In this document: positions 37,901 to 49,900 of the stretch, in pieces
Numbering within the stretch: position 1 is the stretch's first letter
Layout: each line of letters starts with the position of its first letter
Assembly (NCBI RefSeq): GCF_963678635.1
Contig: NC_087067.1
Location: 15,141,018-15,205,017 of the forward strand
DNA: 64,000 bases
Origin: Symsagittifera roscoffensis
Taxonomy: Eukaryota > Xenacoelomorpha > Acoela > Convolutidae
Reading direction: 5' to 3'
Program-made: the position numbers and the translations under genes
Notes under the pieces: generated by a model
The model's database searches: none
The model's input: the letters and a program-made list of their open reading frames with translations, nothing else
Told to the model about the DNA's origin: nothing

Positions 37901-40900
37901 CAAACAATCCTTGAAAAACACAGTAAAAAACACAATCAAAAAACAAGTTGGAGCTCGACGCAGAAAGTCCCATATGAGCAGAAAACGGAAGAAACGAACC
38001 CCACTGAGAAGTCGCTCCAACTTTTTCACCAAAGTACGAAATGATTTCTAATTTATTGCCAACTGAAGCAACTCACAGCTCATTAGATTTATTTGAAAAG
38101 CCTCCTCTACTCGTTACATTTGAAAATGCGTTCACTCAAAAAATTGGTCCATCTTATTCACCTGATGGTCCTATGCTCGAAGTTTTAGGAGATAGAAACA
38201 ACTTTATCGATCTTCAACAAACTCGCTTGGAGATTGTAGCACGCGTTGTTCAAAATAATGGTAATGTACTGCGAACTCATGCTACAGAAGCAGCACAACG
38301 AGACACCCCATATTTGGTTAACAATCCACTTTCATCTTTATTTTCCGAATGCACAATGTCCTTGAATGGAGAAAAAACTTCAACAACCAATGCCAATTTT
38401 GCCCATAAGAGTTTCATAGAGACCGAATTTTCACATGGTAATGATGCATAGAAAACATGGCTTGATTGTCAAGGTTATTATTATGAAGATAATCCATCAG
38501 GTATTGATGGTGCTAATGGGCGAGCTGAAAATGTCGCTGAACAAAAACGAATCGTAGCTGCATCAACCGAATTCCGTTTATTTGGTAAAATTGCTTGTGA
38601 TTTTTTATCATTAGACAAACATCTTATCAGCGGTGTTACAATAAGACTTTCTCTGAGACGATCTCCTAATGACTTTGTTATCATGTCTGAGCATAGAGAT
38701 AAACATTAACGTGTTGAAATCACTGAGGCTAACCTATATGTGCGCAAAACGACAGTAACCGATTTTGTGCTATCGTCGATAGAAAAAACTCTGTTGAAAA
38801 CACCCGCAATATACAATTATATGGAAGTTTTACCGAGAAATTTTTTGGCAACAACTGGTGTGCAAAGCTGGCGACAAGAAGACGTTTTTGCCAAAGAGCC
38901 AGTTCGTCGAATGATTTTAGCAATGAGCTCGAATACAGCATACCTGGGAACTAACCGAACAAACCCGTTTCATTATCAAAAATTTCAGCTGAATGAAATC
39001 ATTGTTTACCGAAACGGTCTACCCATTGCAGGAACTCCTGTGTCAACGACTGATAACAAAAGAATATACTATAACACATTGGAAGCTCTAGACTTTGTTT
39101 TCAACAATAGTCATGGAATCAGTTTGGCTAATTATCACAATCATTATATTATGGCATTTGATATCCTATCTACTCAGGAGGCTTCACATGACTTTATTCA
39201 TCCTGAATTGACCAATTGCACCATTTCAGTAGAACTGAAGTTTGATGCACCGCTGGGGGAAAAAGTAGAGTTACTTTTCATGGGAGAGCGTGCATCAACA
39301 GTTTACGTGCGTTCCGACAGAAAAATAGCTAAAAACACTCTAATGAGTTGACTCTGTGAAAAAAATGGACAATTTACAGATTACTGAGCTTATTCACCGA
39401 TGCAAGCATTTGAAACATCGATTTTGCGGCATTTTTCCCGCTAACTTAGCATTTAATACAATATTGAAACGTGACAATACTTTCATGATAGTGAACGCAT
39501 CAAACGCAGACCAGCCAGGAACTCATTGGTTACTGTTTGCTCAAGCTGGTGGTCAAATCGTTTTTGCAGATCCTCTTGGACGAAGCCTACACAACTATCC
39601 ACATGTATACAAAAATATGAGACGTTCTATCCATGAGGGAAACCAAATACTGATGAATAAGCCAATCCAATCAGCTAACTCGGTCTTGTGCGCACTTTAT
39701 TGTATTTATGTTGCTCATGTTATAATTTCATCTAAATTTCCTGTAGATTTTAAGGTTAACGACCATGACATGATGCGTTTTGCTAAACATATGATGTTAT
39801 AACTTTGTGATACTGATGCATTTCTTTAACGATTTATAATTGAATTTTAAGAAAAAACATGTTTTATGGTTGCTAGAACACTTGCCTCTGGCGTTATCGC
39901 AGGCTCTAAAAACCGTTTTCAGAATTTAAAATTCTTTTCCACTATAATTTTAACAAACAAAGTATCTGAATCAATCTCTAAACGACTATACCCACTCAAA
40001 ATGATATCAATAATTTTAGAAAGTTCGGCGGCATTATCACCATTCAAAATATTAATGAAGCGTTCAATTGTTACATTAGTGATTAAATCAGTTTGAGTTT
40101 GAATGGATTGAGTTTGTGAAGCAAAGCAAACTTGTGGCAATCTTCTTCGTAGAGAAGCACCGCCAATGTCAGTTGAGTTGTTAATAGAATTGTTGTAGTT
40201 AACAGCAATTTTTAATTTTTCCATCAGGGGTCTCCTGATAGGTGAAGTTTACTGCAACCCAATATTAGATGCTTGAAAGATGAGAGTAGACAAGGTACAA
40301 CGAAAGTGGTTGAGGTCATCTTTTTCACTACGTCGACACAATCCTTGGTTACTTCGATGAGAACATAGATGTGGGGATGGTCATTGACGAGCAATTGGGC
40401 GCAAGACTCGTTCTGAATTGAGTGGGTTGCAAATGCAAAATTTGTGTTTAGAGGGAGTTGTGAGGCGTCGGGTTCGTTGTTCAGAATAAAAAATTTAAAA
40501 TTCTTTCGAAATTTTTTAAAACATTCAGGCGACTGCTCATACATTGCTTCAACCATTCTGCTGGTTAAATCAAATTATTCAAACGTTTTTTTTTTCTGTT
40601 TCAGGCAACTCTACACTTTTTATTATTCGAGTATTCATCATCCGCATCGTTTTCATTGCCACTTTCAGCACGTTCTTTTTCGGGACGGACTGATCGTTTT
40701 GACGTGTATCTTCTTTTTTGATGTTTATCATTTACAGCTGAGGAGGATGAGGAGGAGGCGCAAGAAGATGAAGTCTTTTCACCAGTTTGTTTTTTAACCA
40801 ATTTTTTAATCTTTGAATAATTATCTGCCAAACAATCAAATTCTCTTGTCGTTAAGGTCACTGCTTGATAACATTTAAATACACCATCTTCATTCTTTTT

Positions 40901-43900
40901 ATATAACTTAACTGTGATATATGTACCCGTTTTGTCAAAAGTTTTCGTTCCAACCCTTACAATGCGTTTTTCTCCCGAAGATATATCTTGAAAATCATCG
41001 TAAAAGTCTGTTTCATTTTCTAGCGACGAGTACATAGTAGTGGTGGTAACGGTAGTGACTTGTTGGTTCAACTGTTTTATGATAGAGTGAAATGAATAAT
41101 GAATTGGATAGAAGATAAACAAATATCTGTGGATTTACTTTTATGGCGCCCCTTCAGCCTATAGCGGGAGAATTTAATTAGTTTTTGCAATTGGATTTGT
41201 ATAAGATAAAAGCGTGTTTATTGCATCTGTCATTTCTGTCTGGCAAGCACTTGAATGGGTCATAAATCTCAGTTAATGTTAAATGTCGGCATACGTGTAC
41301 TCACTTTGAAGTGGAGACCTTTAAAGCCCCTCGTCCGGGGGACATAAAAAAAGGCGTTATGCACTCTATTTGAAGTAGAGATAGCAATAGCTTGCATCTG
41401 TCTGGTAAATTCCCCTTTTAGCTCATAAATCTCAACGTGTTTACCCTGGCGGCATGCATGTTATCTCTTTGAAGTGTAAAATTTCTGTCATTTTGTGCTT
41501 AGGGTATCATAAAAAGGCGCCATGGTGTTTCTTTGAAGTATAGATTTCCAAAGCGTTCACATTTCTGCTTTAATTGCAAAAGCCCTGAAAACATATTAAA
41601 ATTTCACAAAACCAGATTTATGGTAATTGGCTAAATCTTAGACCACCAGCAATAAAAAACTAAAAGTGATAGCTCAAACTAAATCTACTCACTTTTTTTA
41701 TTCAACCTCTCAAAATCAGTCAATACAAAATTTTCAACGATGGCAATTCCACTGCAAATCATTTCAATTAATTTTCTTGAAAGAGCTATATTATACCAAA
41801 CTTATACCAGAGATTCTATCGTAGTGGTTCAACAGGAACGGAAAATGCGTCATCGAAAAGCAAGTCCTTTCAACGATCTTGATCCAGCAAGCAGAGAATT
41901 CGATGAATGGGTCACTAAAAACCATATTATGTTACCAAACTTTTTGCTAGATCAAATTGGTATCCTCATACAAAACAGAAAACAGGTGTACGAGAGTTGC
42001 TGTGTGACTGAATCGTATCCTGCGCTGAAGCGCACAGATATTCAAGACCCTACTTGCCTTGATCGTTCACCGAGAAAAATACTGTTTAACTACCATTGCC
42101 AATCGATCCCCTTTTACGAAAATCAGGAAGGATCCGTTAGAGATTTAGCAGAGCGAGAAAGCTACTGGAACATTGAGTCGATTGAATCACCAGATTCAAC
42201 AGAGAAAAAATATGAGGACCAGCAGACGCCCAAAACCCCAATAAAACCGGATATTTTTTCAATCACTCAACAACAGCAGCAGCATACTTCTTCTACTTCT
42301 TCTTCCGGCAGTCAAAGTCCCACTGCACCAAATTTAGTAGCTGAGACGCCGCCTATCAATGCTTGCTTTGCGCCGAAAAAACGCAAACTGCAATTTAGAG
42401 ATCTCTGAAAACTCAAAAAAAAACTTTGTTTCCACCGAGAGTGCACCAGTTTGGGGGTTTATTATTTAGTTTGATAAGTTTTTTTATTATTGTGGCTGAA
42501 TCTTTGCTTACGTTTTGCTTGTGATTTTTTTCTAATTTAAATAGAAAGGAAATAAAAACAAAAGAAAAAATTAATAGAAAAAAAAAATCAAAATAACTTT
42601 AAAAAGTCGGCAGAAAAGTCTAAAAGTATAAATTTTGATAAATTTCTCGTCAAATCCAACTTAATTATATCAGTTTTTTTTTAATGCTCATTTCGAAAAT
42701 CATAAAAAATAAACTGAATACTCTTCCTAAGATTTTATCTAAGGATGTTGAAACAAAAAACATAAAAATGTTTTTGTTATGTTTTTTCATAATAGTTTTC
42801 AAAATATAAAATTAACACAGAAAAAGATAAAGAGAGAGAGAGAGAGAGAACTGACGATCCATAAACCCCATTAAGAAATTTTTGGGATATAGCTTTTTCA
42901 AAAGAAAGCTATTTATGGATGGGTCCAGCAATTCTTCTGGTTAATCAACCATAATTATTTTTGGCTCTTTACACTCTCTCTCTCTCTAATATGTCTACAG
43001 ACTGGTGGGGTTAGCCAGGACTCTTAGGAGTAGACTTTAGAGAGTGTATGAGCCAGTATAAAGCATTATATGTAATAAAATACATGTCTATAACAGATTT
43101 CACGTTTAATAATACTCATTTTCAGGTTAAAATGGTTAAAAAATTCAAAATATGTTTTTTTCCCTCGATTTTTAAACATGGGTTACAACCCTGTCCAATA
43201 AATCACGACAAATTGATTGGACCAGGTTTCATTGGATTTGGAGACAAAAAGTTTTTTTGTAATTTTTGTTTTTTTTTCACTACAAGAATATGTACTAAAA
43301 ATGAAACACCTCAAATTTTTGACCCGACATTACAGTGGGGCAAGCGTTTCAGAGGTTCCTAATGAATAGCCCTGCCGGGTAGTTATTGCTTACTGTACCA
43401 AACGGCCCTGCATCAATCTTTCGATGAACTGTATGTGAAATTTGTCATAGACTACTAATTTATTTGAGAAATGAACAAAATTCTCAACTACCCTTTATCA
43501 TTTTTGTCAGGTATGTTTGACTTGACTTGATTGGTGGGTCTTCCTTGCTTGACTTGATTGGTGGGTTACCATTTTGGTTGAAACAAAAAAACTTGGCAAA
43601 AAAATTCAAATATATTTTCAATATTTAGTCAAGTTGACTAAACAGGGAAGTTGATAATAGCAGTGGGTATTAACATTCACACACTTTAGGTAAAAGAAAT
43701 AACATTCCCGGATTGATCCCTTCATGGAATTGTCAGCTACTCTAACCACAAGTATTTATACTGTTTAATACAGTTGAGTCATTTACCCAATATCGAATTG
43801 ACAGTCATTTCATAAAACCATATAAAGCCCCAAAACTACAACCACTTCAAAGCCACTGTTGATTTTATGCTTCACCCACGTAATTGAGTTTAACTAATTG

Positions 43901-46900
43901 AGTCTTGATCCAAATTTTGTTTTTGAAAAACTTTTCACTTCTCGCTTTTGCTTTGTCAAAATCAGCTTTGGTAAAACTTGAAAAATTTCTTGAAAAGAAT
44001 TCTTCTTTCCTGAACACTCAATCTTGAACCAACAATGCCTAACTCAAGTGGAAATCAGACACCAGTCATTTGTTCGACCTGCTCGAAAGTCTTTAGTTCA
44101 CCAAGGAACTAGAGACGACATGAACAAAATATCCATAAGATATTCGCAGCCCCACCGCCACCAACTAAATGTTACGAATGTCGAGAATCCTTCAGCTCGC
44201 TTGCAGAAGCTAGGGAGCATGTCGAGCTAGCTCACAACGTCTCAACTGATAGTCTTTGTATCTACTGTCATACAATCTTCCTCTCGGTTGAAAAGTTCCG
44301 GCAACATATGTCGAAAAACCATCAACTACCCATTTGGACTCCCGGAAATGAGGTGGGAACATCATCTGCTCCAACTGAATCTGCGTTTAGGGGAAAGCTA
44401 AGACGATACGAGTTGAGCCTTAGGGAGGATGAATTGGATCTGATGAATGTAATCATGCGAAACAAAGAGGAAAGTGATGCGTTGATAAACGAAAGAGTGC
44501 AGGAAGGACCCTGTAAATTTTAACTGCATGTGGACGTGAGTATGATAAAGTTCTCGAGCGATACAAACGAAACTGGTGACGGGGAGTTACGCCACGAGAA
44601 GACAATGTTATATTTGAATTCTAAGATGATCAATGTCTTCTGCAATGGAATCGAGAAAGAGACATATTTGGAATTGATTGAGCATAGGTCAATGCCATCA
44701 ACACGTTCGCTTCTCACGGTAGCGGTTGGATTGTGGAGCTCATTGAAAAGCTGGCTGTAAGTTTTGCAGCATTTTCTCCTATCCGTGCTGGCTCATACAT
44801 TGACCTTCCCAATTCATTGAAACCGGTGAAACAGAGTTTTGCCAACATTAAAACGAGAAACGATCAGAAGTGCTTTCTATAATGCTTTGTGGCCGCGTAC
44901 CATGATCGACATTCAGAGACCACAACTGCTCTTTATCCTGTTGCCCAAAGCTACCAACATCGAAACAAACTGAAAAATTACAAGCTCTCCCAAGAACATG
45001 TTGTGGAAATTGAAGGCTGGTACGAGATGCCCATGGGACTATATGATATTGACCGATTTGAACAACTTAACAACTGTCAAGTCAATGTATTCCGGTGAGC
45101 ATTGATTTTTTTTTTTGACAAAACATTTGTTTAATCATGTATAACACATTACGTTCATCCAGAAACCCGAGCACTCAATTGTTTGTTTTCATTAGGTACA
45201 AAGAAGGTGAATTGCTACCTTTGAGAGTGTCCAGCAAATACTCAAGTGATCTATGTGCTGACCTACTACTACTCAGCAACGGACAAACTCATCACTATGT
45301 GCTGATCACTGATTTGATGAGGGTTGTGGAATATGTGCGTGGAAAACTACACCGAGACCGAAACCAAATTTGCCGAAAATGCTTCCATACATGTTCATCC
45401 ATCGATACACTACAAAGGCACCAGGAAATGTGCTACCAAGACGAGGGAGTGGTAATCACTATGCCAAAACCGGGAAAGGACACTCATCGTTTCAAAAATT
45501 TAACTGCCCGCTGGTATGTACCGAGAGTTATTTACTTTGACCTCGAATCGCTACTACTACCCGTATACGGACCGCAACCCGACCCTGAAAAATCTAGCAC
45601 CCAAACACTAGAGATTCATCAACCATGCGGTTACGCTTTGGCCGTTGTTGAATTTGGGAAGCGCGAAATTTTAAAGTTTGAACTGAAGAGAGGAGAAAAT
45701 GTTATGAAGGAATTGATCGCCTCGCTCAAATCTTTGGCGAAACAAATATACCTCAAAAACGAAAGTGTTACACGTTCACTGGCACACAAAGTTGCACGCG
45801 TGAAGAAGCGCACACTTGTTGGATATGTGAAACAGAATTTGCTGACAATGACCAAGTTGTACTTGATCACTGTCACTATACCAACAAGTTCTTGGGGTGG
45901 GCGCATAACGAATGCAATATCAATCGAAAAACGGCGAACTAAATACCCGTAATAGCGCATAACTTGTCAAACTATGATCTGCATTTCATTATAAAAGCGC
46001 TCTCAAACAGTAACCCCGAAAACACTTACTCATTGATCCCTTCCCCTGAGGAGAAGTATATATCACTCACTATGTCGGTCTATATCAAATCATACGCCGA
46101 TAAAAACGGAAAACTCAAAAAAGTGTATGAAAATCAACGTTTTATAGACTCCTATAAATTCATGCTGTCCCCCCTTTCAAACCTTGTCGAATACTTGCCG
46201 GAAGAAAAATTTTTCCTACTGGAAAATTACTTTGAAGAACTTGGTTACTCATCAGATCAGATAGCATTGCTAAAACAAAAAGGTTTCTACCCGTATTCAT
46301 ACTTTAGTAGTTTTGAAAAGTTTCGAGAAACCCGACTGCCACCTAGAAAAATGTGGAGCAACACTTTACAGGGAGGGGAAATAAGTGTTTTGAAAAATCA
46401 GTACAACCATGCCATTAAAGTTTTCGCCGAAATGAAATGCGCATCACTAGGCGAGTACCATGATGTATACTTAGCAACGGACGTACTACTACTCGCTTCA
46501 GTATTCGAAGCCTTTCGTGAAGTTTGTTACGAAACATACGGATTAGATTGTGCATGCTACTTCACGGCTAGTAACCTCTCGGGCGATGCATTCTTAAAAG
46601 TCTGCAATGCAGACCTCAAGTTACTTACTGAAAGGGAGCATTTGAACATGGTTCGAAAAATGATACGGGGAGGGATGTCATCGATATATGCACGCCGTTT
46701 TCTTAAAGCCAACAACAAATACCTCGAAGACTACAATCCTGAAGAGCCCTCTAGCTATCTATTGAATATAGACGCTAACAATTTATACGGGGGTATTATG
46801 AAACACTGTCCCCTTACCATCAAAGATTTCTCAATAGTTGAGGAAAGTCTCAAATATATTTTGCAAACCGACGATAAATCTGAGTGGGGATACATTTTGG

Positions 46901-49900
46901 AAGTGGATTTCAGTATACCTGAAGAACTTCAAGATTACTTTGCAGACTACCCGCTAGCCCCCTCACGTGAAGTTATCGGCACGGATAAACTAAGTAACGA
47001 GCAAATACAGATGTTAGGGGAGATGGGGGTCACGTCGCTACCAAAGGTACCAAAACTGGTTCAAACATTAGATCCAAAGGAAGGCTACGTTCTGCACTTC
47101 CTTACTTTAAAACTCTACATAGAACTAGGCTTAAGAGTTACCAAATTGATTAAGGTCTTAAAATTTTGTCAAAGTAGATGGATGGAGCCCTTTGTCGATT
47201 TAAACACTCAATTGAGAATGTCAGCGCGCAACAAATTTGAAGAGAACTTTTACAAGCTCATCGTAAATTCAGCATCCGGTAAAACTATGGAATCAAAACT
47301 AGGACGCAAAAAACAAGAAATTATTAGAAACGAAAGAGAATTGCTTCAAAAAACAGCTTTGAGCACGATGAAAAGCTTCCAGATAATCGACGAGAAAGTT
47401 GCTACTGTTTGTTTTGCTGTAACGAGTATTTTGTGGGACAAACCCATGATAATTGGTGCAAGTATTTTGGATTTGTCGAAAGGATTCATGTTTTACTTTC
47501 ATTATCGGCAAATGAAAGCAAGCATGAACCTTGAACTGCTATACAGTGACACATATTCGTTTATTTATGCGATAAAAACCGAAGACGTATACGCAGATCT
47601 GCAAAAACTGACCGATAGTTTCGATTTTTTTAACTACCCAAAATCATTGCAGAATTCATCGCGTTGAAACCAAAGCTCTACTTGTTGAAATATGCAGGTT
47701 AGTATTGAAAAAAAGCACCTATCCAAGCCCCCTTCATTTCTTTACATTAAGGGTTCCCTTCATTGGGGTTTTGGATCTTGTTGGGACCAAATTAATAACT
47801 TTTGTTGATCCCTGTCAATTTAATTAGACATAACTAGCACTGAAAGGCTCTATTTCTTCATTTAAAAACTTAAAATGAAGAACCATTCATCATTTAAAAG
47901 GTTTTAAACAAATACTCACCACAAACGCACTTTTGTAACTTTTGACGTGAACAAATTTAAAATTTTGACATTGAATGATTTCTTGATAATGACACGATTT
48001 GGAATTTTTATGATTTGGAATGAATTAAGATATTTAAACTTTTTGGAATTGAAAAAATTGGAATGTTATTAGATATTGAGTCTTCAAAATATTCAAATTT
48101 GGGAACCGTTTTCGTTATTAATACTAGAACTGGGCTTGCGAATTTTTATGGGCTTACAAAGCTAAAATATGCTTATGGGCTAATCTTTGTTCTTCATTTA
48201 GATTCAACTAGCAAGAGGACTGCAAAAGGAGTAGTGCAACACTCCCAGTAGCAACTTACACACCAGAGGTTCAGGGAAACATTACTGAGTGGAAAAACCC
48301 TTCGTATATATAACTACTCAAAAAAATCGAAAGCCCATACCAAAATAACCATAGCGCAGAACCGAATTGCCCTTTCACCCTTCGATAGTAAGCGGTTCTT
48401 ACTATTCGACGGGATAGCTACATTGCCCTTTGGGCACAGGTCTACAGAAGAAAATGTGTTCTTCGAGGCAATTGCGGAAGAAAGCGAGTGGGCAAACTCA
48501 CAGTTGACAAATACCCCGACTTATAGCAGCGAAAACAGCGAAAGCTGGCAATCGCCGGAATTCCTGGTCCCAGATTGGGGCTTTCTTCAAGAAAGCTATA
48601 CGGAGGAAGAGCTTCAAGAAGAAAGCGCAGCTAGCAGTTCAAGAGACCCTCCGCCTATCAATAATCCATTCATTCTAACAGAAGCGTCTGTTCGTTCTAG
48701 TCAGAAAAAAAGAGAGAACTTGATAAAATTGATCAATAAAATTTTTCTCTTAAAAATGTCGGCTAAATTGCCTTGTTACTTGGAATTACGGCTGTACATT
48801 TGTAAATATAAAACATTCAACAAACATTGTCTTAAGTTAAATAGACCGGGGCAAAAGAGACTGGTAATTGCAACTTACCCTTGAAGCAGGAGCGAAGGAT
48901 TGCGTATTTAGTTTCCCAAAGTAAGCTAATAGTAAGGCTAAAAGAATCAAAATCGTGCAAGTCGAAAATAAGGGAGACTTGGAAATAAGTTTGAAAATAA
49001 AATAAGAAAGAGAAACGAACAATAATTACCAAAAATTTTTAAAAGGAAATATGAATGGTATTTTATGTAAACTCATATTTATATGAACAAAAAGGACTAG
49101 CTTTTAGATAAAAATAAGCGAAAAAACCGCAGCCGGATATACCCATACTTATTTAGTGGTGGGAAAGTTTGGAAGGGATTAAATTTAACCACCGCGCGGA
49201 AATAAATACCAAAGTGTTTTGTCTGTCGGGTGTCCTAAGAGAGGGGTCTTTTTATTTCGGGCAGGGTACTTTGGGGTCTTTAAAAAAGATGGGTATTTTT
49301 GGACCCTACTTTTTGGTAGGACCCCAAAGACCCCTACCGTCGAAAAGACCCCCCCCCCCCCTAAGGACACACGGCGGATTACAATACTACTGAGGCAAGA
49401 TTTTCAGAAATTGTTCAAGATTTGAGCGGTTTTTTTAGATAAACCGTTCAAAAACCGCTCAAACCGCTCATTTTGAAGCAAGATTTTGAGCGTAATTGTC
49501 TAAAAAAACCGCTCAAACCGCTCAAATCTTGCCATTAGGTGAAAAATCTCGACTCGGGCATCAATCAAGAATGCCCCGAAGAAGCCCCTAATATATTGAC
49601 CAGGTTGCTGCTTTCTTGAACCCCACCCTCAAGAACACAGGCACAGCTGAGCGAGGATTCATATCGTGGAACCTGTTGCAAAGACTCCCCGACGGACGGA
49701 TTCGACCTTCGACTCCTACCGATCCATTAGCGACGAGGAAATCCCAATCAACGAAGCGGCAGTGAAAGAGCTGGAGTCAAATAAACTGAAGTCTTTCAAG
49801 ACTATCAGTACAGACCACACCGAGTTCTGGAAGGGAGCAGCGTCGGAGTACCCCCACCTCGCCCGTGTAGCCCCAAGCGAGCATGACTTCAGCAGGGCTC

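Larger units (their letters stand above)
44035..48884 (+). pseudogene. Polinton protein-primed DNA polymerase B, 3 exons, disrupted
   Basis: Exons are 44035-45094, 45196-47697 and 48202-48884. Domains in order: three C2H2 fingers (CSTC..., KCYECRESF, LCIYCHTIF); a linker; exonuclease motifs YFDLES (about 45536), HNLSNYD and YLATDVLLLA; an HNH-like Cys/His block (DHCHYTN, AHNECN) at 45870-45920; polymerase motif A DANNLYG, motif B NSASGKTMES, motif C; then a C-terminal block IALSPFDSKRF and an acidic tail. Lesions: stops at 44110, 44521, about 44879, 45940 and 48249, and frameshifts near 44720, 45835 and 47640. Motif C reads YSDTYS: the second catalytic Asp is Tyr (codon 47554-47556). It would replicate the element by protein priming, but this copy is dead. 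Confidence 0.9.
31565..49391. mobile_element. Polinton/Maverick DNA transposon, full length (17,827 bp), inactivated
   Basis: Both ends are defined: TIRs of 229 and 233 bp beginning AGTAGTATTG, and the 6-bp duplication GAGGCA. The gene order fits a virus-like Polinton. Plus strand: exonuclease-like relic, packaging ATPase, two accessory ORFs, integrase, penton-like, pX-like, hexon-like, protease. Minus strand: a cassette of three ORFs. Plus strand again: an NLS-bearing ORF, then DNA polymerase B. Next to the left TIR lies a putative spliced minus-strand gene. The integrase, both capsid genes, polymerase and exonuclease-like gene carry stops or frameshifts, so this copy cannot move or form particles by itself. 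The TIRs differ at roughly ten positions by eye, suggesting moderate age. It lies inside a GPCR intron and within older transposons. Confidence 0.95.

Noticed and set aside
36637-38709. Alternative genetic code or programmed readthrough for the in-frame stops
   Set aside because: All three stop codons occur at such sites, alongside true frameshifts, while host genes here use normal stops; simple decay fits better.
43048-43362. 104-codon ORF inside the Polinton spacer
   Set aside because: Phe/Lys-rich, AT-driven composition with no domain and no matching slot in other Polintons that I know of.
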